NCBI RefSeq assembly: GCF_007993755.1
Contig: NZ_CP042467.1
Span: forward strand, 1,079,501-1,143,500
Source of the DNA: Microvenator marinus
GTDB lineage: Bacteria > Myxococcota_A > Bradymonadia > Bradymonadales > Bradymonadaceae
Direction of reading: 5' to 3'
Length of the DNA: 64,000 bases
Within the stretch, counting starts at the first letter, position 1, and every line of letters starts with the position of its first letter. The position numbers and the translations under genes are program-made. This document shows positions 16,834-25,556 of the stretch, piece by piece. A model generated the notes under the pieces. That model was given only the letters and a program-made list of their open reading frames with translations, searched no databases and was not told the DNA's origin.

Positions 16834-18129
16834 TCAGGCTCCCAGCTCGCTTTGTAGACTTTCTTGCATACGACGCATCAGCACGATAGCGACTCCCAAA
16901 CTCGTGTTCTTGCTAACCACGGCAAAGTGAAGATAGGGCGTGCCTTCGATAACTCTGAGCAAGAGATGTTCGGAATCCAGGGTGATTTGCATCTCTCGCA
17001 AACGGTTAGTCTTCGAGATTGCGCTTGCTGCCCGTTCCGCAGCAGCGATGACGTCGGAGAAGAAAACCGGTGTGATATCGGGCTCAAAGCAATGAGCCTC
17101 GATTGTCGTGAAATGAAGCCCCATTGCGTCTTTGGGTGAAATGAGTCCGGTCACGACAAGCCCCGGGCAGTCCTTGACGAACATATCGATTGCTTTCTTG
17201 AATCCATCGATCTGAACTTCAACTTCAGACACTTCCTGTGCAGGGCTCATGAATGGCCCTTTAAAGTCTTCGCTAGCTTCGTCAAGCTGGGCCTCACTCG
17301 CTCGTTCAATCTCCTCGAGTTCCTTTTCAGAGAAGAACGGGAATGCCCCTGAGTCTTCTTCGTCAAACGAAGAGGTCTCAGCCAACACCGACTGGATCGC
17401 CGGATCTGAGACCCTCATTCCCACATCGGTATTGTCGCGCTCCTCCTCGAAGGACTGCTCGTCACTACGTCTAAGCCCCTCCAACAAGAGATCTTGCCAC
17501 CCGGTGTGAATCGTTCTTTCGTCCACGGTAAAGTCGGATTGCATGAAGATATCGCCCTGCCTCAGCGCCAACATTTGGTAGACCGCGTCCTCACCTCTCG
17601 CCCCGTCAAACTCGGAGTGAATCACTTCGCCCTTTTCAAAGAAGATCTTTCCGCGATGGTCGCGGTGTTTCAGATGAAGCAAGGTCGTGCGTTTGGCCAA
17701 GCATAACATCTGAATGATATCGGTGAGCTCCAGGTCGGAGAGGACTCCCTGAAAGCCTTCCTTTTCGTCCAATATCTCCAGAATTACATCGCGCAATTCA
17801 GCAACATTGAACGGTTTCTCGATATAATGAGTTACGCCGATCCGGTCCGCAAAGTTCTGAACTCGCTGAGTTCCAAAAGCGGTCATGATAATCACACGCG
17901 CTTCTGGCGCAGCTTCTTTGGCGCGTAGGATGAGCTGGAAGCCGTCGAGACGTCCCGGCATCTTGATATCGCAGACCAAGAGGTCGATCGGGCGCGACTT
18001 CAATAACTCAAATCCTCGCTCACCCGAGTTTGCCGTGATAATGGAAATATCATCACGGTTGGGGAAGAGGTTCTTTTCGAGCGCCCAAAGCAAGTGCTCT
18101 TCTTCGTCCACGATGAGAACATGATACAT
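16834..18129 (-). CDS. Response regulator with receiver, DUF4388 (PATAN) and roadblock-like domains
   Basis: From the ATG at 18127-18129 the protein has 431 residues. Residues 1-120 form a CheY-like receiver with phospho-acceptor Asp54 (LVCDIKMPG), Thr (MTAFG) and Lys (EKPF). Residues 125-235 match DUF4388/PATAN (GVLSDLELTDIIQMLCLAKRT...GKIFFEKGEVIHSEF). After an acidic linker, residues 310-431 look like a second roadblock-type domain. There is no DNA-binding output, so signalling is probably by protein contact with the adjacent roadblock protein. A start 16 codons upstream is possible but less family-like. Confidence 0.82.
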   Translation of the reverse strand: MYHVLIVDEEEHLLWALEKNLFPNRDDISIITANSGERGFELLKSRPIDLLVCDIKMPGRLDGFQLILRAKEAAPEARVIIMTAFGTQRVQNFADRIGVTHYIEKPFNVAELRDVILEILDEKEGFQGVLSDLELTDIIQMLCLAKRTTLLHLKHRDHRGKIFFEKGEVIHSEFDGARGEDAVYQMLALRQGDIFMQSDFTVDERTIHTGWQDLLLEGLRRSDEQSFEEERDNTDVGMRVSDPAIQSVLAETSSFDEEDSGAFPFFSEKELEEIERASEAQLDEASEDFKGPFMSPAQEVSEVEVQIDGFKKAIDMFVKDCPGLVVTGLISPKDAMGLHFTTIEAHCFEPDITPVFFSDVIAAAERAASAISKTNRLREMQITLDSEHLLLRVIEGTPYLHFAVVSKNTSLGVAIVLMRRMQESLQSELGA

Positions 18130-18186
18130 GGTACAAAACCCGGATGCCGACGTTTGAGATTGGTCGTTAATATACATGGAAGACGG

Positions 18187-19650
18187 ATGGTGGCAAGTTG
18201 GCTAACGCTGACGACCTTCATGATTCTATTGACTTGCACGAGCTGCAAATCGGCTCCGGCCTTGCCAGACGACGAGGTTGTCGGCCGCGCCCCCGAGTCA
18301 AAAATTGAACTCGTTGATGATGCGATGGCGTATCGTGTTCTATGGCAAGAGGACTCCATTCGCGTGGTTTTTCGACTCGTTTCCCCTCCACCCAACACAC
18401 GACTTTTTCTGCCCAAAGATGCTCAGGTTACGCTTCAAGACGCCCGCGACGAAGCTGGACCCATATTCACCACCATCGATCGGTCGGCCAATCATATCGA
18501 CGTAAACACGACCGACTCGGAATGGGTAGAGCTTGAGTACGTGGTGAAGCTCGAGGCGAGGGAGACTCGCTTCGCGCCAAGCTTTCACAACAATATACTG
18601 GTGCTACTCGGCCCAACATTCCTGGTTTTACCGGCTCGCCAATTGCTCTCTAAAGTCGGAGCAGTCCCCATCGAAGTTCACCTTCCAACTGACTGGAAAG
18701 TACTGACAACGTGGCGGGAGTCTGGGAGGAAGCCTAGCGCAACCCATCCCGGGTTTGATGTGATTGGACTGCGAGCCGAAGAAGGCATGGTCCTCAGCGA
18801 CGCTTTCTTCGTGGCCGGGAATCTCAAAGTTGAGAATTCTGGACCCCATCGAATTGCATTCTCAGAAGGACGTAATCTTGACCCTCGCGTCCCAGAGATC
18901 GTTGAGGAGGCTATTGAGTTGATGACCCAGAAACTCGGCTCACAAGGTACGGCAAACGTCTTTATTCAAGACGGCTCCGCAGACCCGAGTGATCTAGATG
19001 GACTCGGACGACGAAACGGCTTTGTGGTCAAACTACCCGACAGCCTCAATGCTCAATCAAAACTCCTGATTTTTCACGAAGCCATTCACCTCTGGAATGG
19101 CCACTGGCTTGTGCCGAGGGACCAAGAGGAGCAGGAGCTCCGGTGGTTTGTGGAGGGTGTGACTCACTATCTGGCCCTGAAACTTGGCTGTGAGTCACGG
19201 CAACTGAGCGAGGAATTTGCGTGGACCGAGGTCGCCCAGAATTTGGGCGCCTATGAGCAAAATCCTGTCCGAACCGTGAACCCTGTCACCGAGCTTGATC
19301 AGCTTCGGTTTCCCTACGATCACGGATTTGTGCTCGCTCTCTACGCCGACCTCACTCTAAAACCGGACGTGGAGATCTTCGATTGGCTGAACTACCTCGC
19401 CAAGGCCTCCGCTCCCCCTGCCCGATACTCGAGTACCGACGTCAGAGTCGCGCTTGAACAAATCAGCAAGAACTCAAACCTAATCTGGCAATTCGCGGAA
19501 TCCCGAGTACCCCTTGAGAACGTTCTCCGAGAAGCTGGACTTCACCTTTTGCCCCCAACGTCTTCGCGACCTCCGAAGTTGAGCAAGCTTGCGGGCGTAC
19601 CGAAAAACGCTCATCAACTCTTTTCCGCCTGTGCCGCCTATGAAAACTGA
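18187..19650 (+). CDS. M61-like zinc metallopeptidase lipoprotein
   Basis: Starting at 18187 (GGAAG five bases upstream), the 487-residue protein has a lipoprotein-type signal with cysteines at 17 and 20. It contains HEAIH (297-301) followed by WFVEGVTHYLA with the third zinc-ligand Glu at 323, the gluzincin arrangement of the M61 glycyl-aminopeptidase group. The region before it is beta-rich, as in M61 N-terminal domains. It should be a cell-envelope peptidase; the substrate is unknown. It is divergent from the response regulator gene with only about 57 bases between starts and overlaps the next gene by 11 bases. Confidence 0.78.
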   Translation: MVASWLTLTTFMILLTCTSCKSAPALPDDEVVGRAPESKIELVDDAMAYRVLWQEDSIRVVFRLVSPPPNTRLFLPKDAQVTLQDARDEAGPIFTTIDRSANHIDVNTTDSEWVELEYVVKLEARETRFAPSFHNNILVLLGPTFLVLPARQLLSKVGAVPIEVHLPTDWKVLTTWRESGRKPSATHPGFDVIGLRAEEGMVLSDAFFVAGNLKVENSGPHRIAFSEGRNLDPRVPEIVEEAIELMTQKLGSQGTANVFIQDGSADPSDLDGLGRRNGFVVKLPDSLNAQSKLLIFHEAIHLWNGHWLVPRDQEEQELRWFVEGVTHYLALKLGCESRQLSEEFAWTEVAQNLGAYEQNPVRTVNPVTELDQLRFPYDHGFVLALYADLTLKPDVEIFDWLNYLAKASAPPARYSSTDVRVALEQISKNSNLIWQFAESRVPLENVLREAGLHLLPPTSSRPPKLSKLAGVPKNAHQLFSACAAYEN

Positions 19651-20272
19651 TTTTGAAGACAACTACAGCGACTATCTGCAAGACACACTCGGATATTCGC
19701 CGAGCGCTTGGGACATGTGCACGTCAGCGCAAAAGATCGAACACGACCGAATGCTTGACGCGAGTGACGAAGACGTCCTCGGAAGTAACCCCAAAGAACT
19801 CTCACCTTGCACTCAGTGGGCATGGATTAAGCGAGTCTTGAGATTGGATGTAGAACGAGCGACCAAAGAAGTTCTCTCACTGATTGCTCAATGCCCAAGC
19901 GAACTCGAGGTGGACGAAATCATCGAGTACACCTGCCTCGAGCTTGCGAAACACCAGGAAGCCCTTGCAGCAAGTTTTCTGGACGGACTAAAGGATCACG
20001 ACGCTCTGGTTGAGACGTGGCGGGCCCATTTGAGCTCGAACCCCGAAGAAATCTTGAATTCGATAGGGAAGACCGCGCCTGAGGGCGAGGAATCGCGTGC
20101 GGAGTTCATCGCAGATGCACTGGTCGATTCAGCAGAGATTCAAACCTATCTCGGTCACCATGAAGTCGCACTCAAACTGCTCGATTTGGCTCAAAATGAG
20201 CTAGTCGATATTCAGTCGTCCACCCTGGTTGATATTGAGCTTGCGAGACAAAGATTACTGCATCACGAATGA
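19640..20272 (+). CDS. Helical protein of unknown function
   Basis: The ATG at 19640 lies inside the end of the peptidase gene (11-base overlap), giving 210 residues. The protein is acidic and mostly helical. Repeated segments such as EVDEIIEYTCLELAKHQEALAASFLDGL and IQTYLGHHEVALKLLDLAQNELVDI resemble TPR-like helical hairpins, but no family is certain. Coupling suggests it works with the peptidase. It overlaps the convergent gltJ-like gene by 18 bases at the 3' end. Confidence 0.6.
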   Translation: MKTDFEDNYSDYLQDTLGYSPSAWDMCTSAQKIEHDRMLDASDEDVLGSNPKELSPCTQWAWIKRVLRLDVERATKEVLSLIAQCPSELEVDEIIEYTCLELAKHQEALAASFLDGLKDHDALVETWRAHLSSNPEEILNSIGKTAPEGEESRAEFIADALVDSAEIQTYLGHHEVALKLLDLAQNELVDIQSSTLVDIELARQRLLHHE

Positions 20273-22117
20273 TGACGTGATCTCGGTGGCCACACCTTGC
20301 CAACGTGCGAACTTCCAGCGGTCCATATGTGACCGCATGCAGATATCAAACTCGGTGTTGGCGACCGAAGCTGGTTGCACACCGTATTTGCTAACGGAAC
20401 CCGTGGGCTCCACCGTGATCTTGATATGAATCTTGTTCGCATCAAGGGTCGCTCCGCGCCGCATATGCCGCTCCCGACATTGCATGACGGATTGTCGAAT
20501 AATTCTAAAGCCATCCCGCGCGGCGTCTTTGGAGAGAGTGGTCGCACTACTTCCAGCCGCGCCAATCGTATCCTCGGGACGATTGATTGCGGTGGACCCT
20601 GACCTGGCCGCAGTTGGACTCGTATAACTAAGCACAGATTGTGCGGTCACCGGTTTGTCCTCTTCGGGCGGCTTCTCTTCTGCTTTAGCGACGGCTTGAG
20701 GCTCAGTGCTTGTTTCGCCTTTGGTAGCCGCAACTTTTTTCGGTTCCGGTCTATCTTCCAGGCCCGCTTTCGTAGGTTCTTGCGGGGACTTCTCAGCGAC
20801 CTGCGCTTGAGTATTCTCAGCTGGCTTCTCCGGCATCGCCATCTCTTCAGGAGTCGGGTCTGCAGGAATCACCTCTTCTTCGAGCTCAATTCCCATATTG
20901 GAAAGTTTGCCCTTGGAATACACCTTCTCAACAGGGACACGCGCGGGCTCTTTCTTGGCCACTTCAGCGAACGGCCGCTCTTCCGGAGCCTTACCCGCAA
21001 AATAATAGCCGATGGCACCAGCAGATATACCAACGACCACGAGCGCCCCCAGCATGAATCCCAGCTTCTTCTTGCGCCCTTCCTTCTTGATACTATCGAG
21101 CTGGATGAGCAGCGAGCCGGTGGGAACCTGAGAGTCAGGAGTATGGCTTGATTCAAGTTTTGGAACGCTATCAAAAAACGGAATCAAACCGGAGTCTTGA
21201 GGAGACTCCAACTCCGCTCCCTTTGCCCAATCGTCCAGAACTTGATCTTCGGGTTCTACCTCACCTGAGTCGGAAGGCGCTTCCTCGAAAAGTGCGGCCG
21301 AAAAAGGCTTGAGCTCAAAAGCCGGAAGCTTTGGCTTCTCAGGGGCTGGCTCCGGCTTCTTATTCTCGACCTTTGGCTTGGAGTCGAGCATCGTATCAGG
21401 GAAGGTGATCGATGCGGTATCGTCGGGAGAATCAAACGTCGGAGTTGGAAGCTCAGGCTTCTTCTCGACCGCCTTCGGTGCAAGTCCCGCGGCGAGAGAG
21501 CGCTTGTTAGTATCAGGAACGTCGTTCTTTAGCTTCTCTCGCAAGGCTTCAAGACGATCTTGCCTTGGTTCCTTGCGTTTTTCGTCCTTCTTTGAACCGA
21601 TGTCTGGGCTCTTTTTGACGCCCAAGTCGGGAACGAAACCCTCTTGCTTGCCTTTCGGCGCCTGGTCGGCCTTGATGGCCTCTAGCGGACCGGTAAACCC
21701 GATAGTCTTTGCCCTAGGCTTAACGGTTTGACCTTTCGCGAGCGAGTCATGAAAAGCAGGTACTTCTCGGACGGGCTTCCATTGCACGATCGACTCGTGC
21801 CAGACGTAGGCCTCGTCTCCGAGCGACCCGTTCTCAAACTTCTCGCGTAGCGCCTTGAGTGTGAAGGGACCAGATGACTGGCCATTAACCGAATAATGCC
21901 AATTGTTTGGCGGAACTTTAGGCCCACCCGGAGCGGGTGGAGGAGAAGGTCGAGAGCCGAGGGCTGTTGGTTCAACACCAGTGGCCAAAGGCGCTTCTTG
22001 CTCCTTTACGGTAATGATATTGCCGCAGCTTTTGCATCGGACCTTCAGTACTTTTCCATGAACTTTTTCATCTGGAATTGAGTACTTGGTATTGCATGCG
22101 TCGCAATAGAACTTCAT
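20255..22117 (-). CDS. gltJ: GltJ/AgmX-like envelope protein: zinc ribbon, GYF domain, TonB-like C-terminus
   Basis: The 620-residue protein begins with an MJ0042-type zinc ribbon (Cys5, Cys8, Cys28, Cys31), then a GYF_2 domain (72-118, WHYSVNGQSSGPFTLKAL...VWHESIVQWKPV). A long charged cytoplasmic linker follows, then one transmembrane helix (351-375), a Pro/Glu/Lys-rich periplasmic stretch, and a C-terminal AgmX/TonB-like domain (about 540-620). This order matches GltJ of the Myxococcus gliding machinery, where the cytoplasmic part contacts MglA-type regulators. The rest of the Glt cluster is not here apart from a GltG-like gene 6 kb away, so a trafficking or motility role is inference. Confidence 0.75.
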   Translation of the reverse strand: MKFYCDACNTKYSIPDEKVHGKVLKVRCKSCGNIITVKEQEAPLATGVEPTALGSRPSPPPAPGGPKVPPNNWHYSVNGQSSGPFTLKALREKFENGSLGDEAYVWHESIVQWKPVREVPAFHDSLAKGQTVKPRAKTIGFTGPLEAIKADQAPKGKQEGFVPDLGVKKSPDIGSKKDEKRKEPRQDRLEALREKLKNDVPDTNKRSLAAGLAPKAVEKKPELPTPTFDSPDDTASITFPDTMLDSKPKVENKKPEPAPEKPKLPAFELKPFSAALFEEAPSDSGEVEPEDQVLDDWAKGAELESPQDSGLIPFFDSVPKLESSHTPDSQVPTGSLLIQLDSIKKEGRKKKLGFMLGALVVVGISAGAIGYYFAGKAPEERPFAEVAKKEPARVPVEKVYSKGKLSNMGIELEEEVIPADPTPEEMAMPEKPAENTQAQVAEKSPQEPTKAGLEDRPEPKKVAATKGETSTEPQAVAKAEEKPPEEDKPVTAQSVLSYTSPTAARSGSTAINRPEDTIGAAGSSATTLSKDAARDGFRIIRQSVMQCRERHMRRGATLDANKIHIKITVEPTGSVSKYGVQPASVANTEFDICMRSHMDRWKFARWQGVATEITSSFVMQ

Positions 22118-22259
22118 CGCGTGGGCTCGTCTGAATTTCCCTGTAGAGGCCGCCCGGAATGTATGGGCCAATTTTAAATGACCCCGCCCCGCCCGGCAAT
22201 GGCGGAGACTATCACAAGGCAAAACACTTGCCTACAGTCCATCTAATCCCAGACGACAA

Positions 22260-23618
22260 TTATCCTAATACCCACAGTCCTAAAATGACTACAGGTCCAC
22301 TGATTGCCCACACCAACGCCGTGTATCCCATGATATCGCGGGCCCTAAGTCCCATGATTCCCAGAAGTGGAAGGGCCCAAAACGGCTGCAACATATTCGT
22401 CCACGCGTCTCCGTACGAGAGCGCCATCACCACAGTGCTCGCTGGGATTTCCAATACACTGAGCGCCTCGACCATCAAAGGCCCCTGAACTGCCCACTGC
22501 CCTCCCCCGCTGGGCACAAAGAAGTTGACGGCCCCTGCGGAAAGGAAGGTCAGGATCGGGTAGGTGCTCTCAGACGAAATGGCAATAAATGCCTCGCTGA
22601 TCTGAGCGATTAATCCCGAGGAAGTCAGAATCCCCAGAATTCCAAAGTAGAGTGGAAATTGAATGATGATCGGACCCGCGCCGCGAGCTCCATCCAGAAT
22701 GGCCTCCACATAAGACAAGGGCGAGCGGTGTAAGAGCAAACCTAAACCGAAAAAGAGGAGGTTGACGGTATCGAGGTGCCAAGCCGCAACTCCCGTTGAG
22801 AAGAGCAGGAAAGCTACCCACGAGAGTACCAAGAGTCCAAACCCAACTCCGAGCCAAGGTCCATGCTCAAGTTGGCTCACAATCCCGCTGGCGCCGCCTC
22901 TCGCCTTTTCAAGAGGCTCGTCCATCTTCAGAGAGGGTTCAATGACGTTTTCGCTGGGTGTCAGAACCCAAAAGAGACCCGCCATCACCAAGATCAGTGA
23001 GCTCGTAATCACCATGTTCATTGGCGCCAAGATCGTTTCCGTAATGGGGATCACACCGATTGAGTCGACGAGGAAGTGATTGGCCTCCGCGACCTTTAAA
23101 GGTGCTGACCCAGAAAGCCCCCCGTGCCATACGACGAACCCCGCATAGCCGGCAGCGCCTAGAAGTGGGTAGTGGACCTTGATGCCCCTGGATTTGAGAG
23201 ATTTCCCCATTTCCCGTGCCATCAGCGCCCCGACAATCGCGCCGAGGCCCCATTGGATCAAGCTCGCCGCGCAAGCCACGAGCAAGACGACCACAACAGC
23301 GACCCTAGGACTGTTGACGCGCGACGTGATAAAACGCACCAACGACTGAATAGGCGGCGTCAATGCGAGCGCATGCCCTACGAGCAGGATAAGACACATC
23401 TGGAGGGCGAACTTCATCAAGCCTGTTGAAAAAAGCTCTTTAAACCACCCGTGGCCGATCAAGCTCATCCGTTGACCGACGCTCAAATCCTGAACTTCGG
23501 CCCCAAAAACCAGCGCCGAGACCCACACGAAAAGGCTCAAAAGTAGGGCAAACACCATGGGATCTGGAACGACTCGCTCCGAGATATCCGAGAGTTTTGA
23601 CCCCCATTTCGAGATCAT
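22260..23618 (-). CDS. atoE: Short-chain fatty acid transporter (AtoE family)
   Basis: The 452-residue, very hydrophobic protein has about 11-12 transmembrane segments and the AtoE/TIGR00366 pattern (RVVPDPMVFALLL near the N-terminus, then VWHGGLSGSAPLK and VNFFVPSGGGQWAVQGP). AtoE-type carriers take up short-chain fatty acids such as acetoacetate or butyrate. The start overlaps the xseB stop (ATGA), so it is co-transcribed with xseA-xseB, an odd pairing of functions. No acetoacetate-metabolism genes are adjacent. Confidence 0.88.
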   Translation of the reverse strand: MISKWGSKLSDISERVVPDPMVFALLLSLFVWVSALVFGAEVQDLSVGQRMSLIGHGWFKELFSTGLMKFALQMCLILLVGHALALTPPIQSLVRFITSRVNSPRVAVVVVLLVACAASLIQWGLGAIVGALMAREMGKSLKSRGIKVHYPLLGAAGYAGFVVWHGGLSGSAPLKVAEANHFLVDSIGVIPITETILAPMNMVITSSLILVMAGLFWVLTPSENVIEPSLKMDEPLEKARGGASGIVSQLEHGPWLGVGFGLLVLSWVAFLLFSTGVAAWHLDTVNLLFFGLGLLLHRSPLSYVEAILDGARGAGPIIIQFPLYFGILGILTSSGLIAQISEAFIAISSESTYPILTFLSAGAVNFFVPSGGGQWAVQGPLMVEALSVLEIPASTVVMALSYGDAWTNMLQPFWALPLLGIMGLRARDIMGYTALVWAISGPVVILGLWVLG

Positions 23619-23818
23619 TGAGACACCGTTTGAACAACTTCAATGACCTGAGTTTCTACTTCCCGCAGCTTTGCTCGGCACTTCTGCAAGAGGTCAGTGG
23701 CTCTCGAAACATGGTCGACTAACTCATCGACCGAAACCTGATTGGACTCAATACCTTTAAGGATTTTCTCTATCTCGTCCATGGCTGCTTTGAATTCAAA
23801 TTTCTCGTCGTCTGCCAT
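23615..23818 (-). CDS. xseB: Exodeoxyribonuclease VII small subunit
   Basis: At 67 residues it has the XseB helical signature (FKAAMDEIEKILKGIESNQVSVDELVDHVSRATDLLQKCRAKL). Several copies pair with one XseA to make the ExoVII nuclease. It follows xseA with no gap and overlaps atoE by four bases. Confidence 0.93.
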   Translation of the reverse strand: MADDEKFEFKAAMDEIEKILKGIESNQVSVDELVDHVSRATDLLQKCRAKLREVETQVIEVVQTVSQ

Positions 23819-25294
23819 TTAGTGATCTCCACGTTTAGTGATTTCCAGAACTCGAGACGTGACGCTTCCATCCCCAAATTCCAATTCAACATCTTGCCCT
23901 ACTTCCAACTCATCGACGCTCGAGCGGACCGCGCCTTTCGCCCGCAGGAGTACAAAGCCCCGCTCCAATGAACGGCGAGGGTTCTCTGATTCCACCTTGC
24001 TCTCCAAGAGGTTGAGGCGAGCGGTGGCACGCTCCAGATATTGATTTAAAGATGTAGAAAGCCTCGTTTGAGCGCGCTGGACCGAACCCTCTTCGCGTTC
24101 ACACCTCAGCTTTGCGTGCGATTCCAGCTGTGTCCGGAAACGATCGATGACTCGACCTTTAGAATCAAGATGTCGTTGTGCCCCAGTCTGAATGCCTCGA
24201 GCCAAGTCTTCAAGCGCGCGCTCTTCTTTCGCAACTGATTCTACCAAGAACTGAGCCACCGCAGTGGGTGTCTTAAATCCCCGAGACACACGGTCCATCA
24301 CTGTTTGATCTCGATGGTGTCCGATCCCCGTCAGGACAGGGAGAGGAAATCTCATGGCACTCAGTCCCAGCTTGAACGAATCAAACCACCCGAGGTCCGA
24401 CACTGAACCTCCGCCTCGTGTGATCACTAGAACGTCGTAGTCATCGCGAAGCTGCGCGAACCGGATGAGGCCATCCATTACACTCTCTTCCAATGCAACC
24501 CCTTGCATCTTCGCGTAAAACACCCCGACATCAAACGCGAATCCACTACGCCGGAGCTCATCCAAAAAGTCCGCTTCAGCATCCGTTGAACGCCCTGTGA
24601 TCAATGCTATGCGCAGAGGAGCCCGCGGAATCGCCATCTTTCGGTTCGTGTCTAAATCGCCTCTCTTCGAAAGCTCCGCCAGAATCTTGGAACGACGAAG
24701 CTCGGCATCGCTTCCCAAAGACTCGAGGTCGATGTCTTTGATGCTCACTGAAAGGCCACCCGTCTTCACATAGACGCCTGGCTGAACCAGGAAGCGATAC
24801 GTCCCACCGTCCTTTAACTCATGACCGATCGAGGCCAACGACTGCGTCAGCCGGATACGGTCGTCGTTCCACATTACCGCGGCGACCTTGGCATTCACGG
24901 TGCCGTCTCGATGCCTTTCCACCAATTCAAAATATGCGTGTCCCTTGGGCCTGATTTTGGTCCATCCTACGAGCTCGGACTCAAGCCAAACGGGCTCCTG
25001 AAAACTCTCTTGTACGATTTGAGCAAGTTGACGGTTCAACTGACTGACCGTCGTCACGTCCGGGTTATCGCCCCCGTCCAAGAGCGACGCTCGCGCCCCC
25101 GGTGTCAATTTAAAGTGCAGATGGTCCAATCGAATCAAGAGCTCTTGGCCCTGCGTCAAGGGTACCTTCCAAGACCTTGTATCCGAGTCGAAATAAGCCC
25201 CTTGAACCCCGGCAACAGCATCCCTGCAAGCCGCGTCGTACGGGAATCTAACCTCAAAGGTCTTTTCATGTTCAAGGAAGTCGATGACTCTCAT
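23819..25294 (-). CDS. xseA: Exodeoxyribonuclease VII large subunit with an extra HARP-like N-terminal domain
   Basis: From the ATG at 25292-25294 (AGGGGG about 10 bases upstream) the protein has 491 residues, longer than the usual 400-460. The OB-fold begins only at residue 80 (VTTVSQLNRQLAQIVQE). The XseA catalytic region follows (IALITGRSTDAEADFLDEL, VLVITRGGGSVSDLGWFD, PVLTGIGHHRDQT), then a coiled coil. ExoVII degrades single-stranded DNA to oligonucleotides. The first 75 residues (FEVRFPY at 13-19, AYFDSDTRSWKVPL at 33-46) resemble the HARP annealing-helicase substrate-recognition domain, not part of normal XseA. It starts two bases after the lipoprotein stop. Confidence 0.93.
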   Translation of the reverse strand: MRVIDFLEHEKTFEVRFPYDAACRDAVAGVQGAYFDSDTRSWKVPLTQGQELLIRLDHLHFKLTPGARASLLDGGDNPDVTTVSQLNRQLAQIVQESFQEPVWLESELVGWTKIRPKGHAYFELVERHRDGTVNAKVAAVMWNDDRIRLTQSLASIGHELKDGGTYRFLVQPGVYVKTGGLSVSIKDIDLESLGSDAELRRSKILAELSKRGDLDTNRKMAIPRAPLRIALITGRSTDAEADFLDELRRSGFAFDVGVFYAKMQGVALEESVMDGLIRFAQLRDDYDVLVITRGGGSVSDLGWFDSFKLGLSAMRFPLPVLTGIGHHRDQTVMDRVSRGFKTPTAVAQFLVESVAKEERALEDLARGIQTGAQRHLDSKGRVIDRFRTQLESHAKLRCEREEGSVQRAQTRLSTSLNQYLERATARLNLLESKVESENPRRSLERGFVLLRAKGAVRSSVDELEVGQDVELEFGDGSVTSRVLEITKRGDH

Positions 25295-25298
25295 CGTT

Positions 25299-25556
25299 TC
25301 ATTCCCCCTGAGGGAGACAAGCGAGTCCAACCGAGCCGATGCAGCGATTTACGATACGATTATCGTCAGCAAAAATGCACGCCTCGCAGCTAAAGCCTTC
25401 GGAGCACTCTTGTTGATCGCAACTTGCACGGCATGTGTATTCAAAGCACACTTGGTCGCCGGGACAACCTACGCTCTCATCACATTCAGCGGTTTCAACG
25501 CATGCCTGGATGATCGCCAAGAGCCCCAGCAAAAATAACCCCAGAGCACGCTTCAT
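25299..25556 (-). CDS. Small cysteine-rich lipoprotein
   Basis: The 85-residue product has a signal peptide ending LLAIIQA-Cys19 (lipobox-like). Ten further cysteines occur in short spacing (CDESVGCPGDQVCFEYTCRASC..., then CSEGFSCEAC), a disulfide-rich pattern common in myxobacterial secreted proteins. GAGG lies 10 bases before the ATG. It is directly upstream of xseA on the same strand, and its start codon overlaps that of sppA on the other strand. Function is unknown. Confidence 0.7.
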   Translation of the reverse strand: MKRALGLFLLGLLAIIQACVETAECDESVGCPGDQVCFEYTCRASCDQQECSEGFSCEACIFADDNRIVNRCIGSVGLACLPQGE

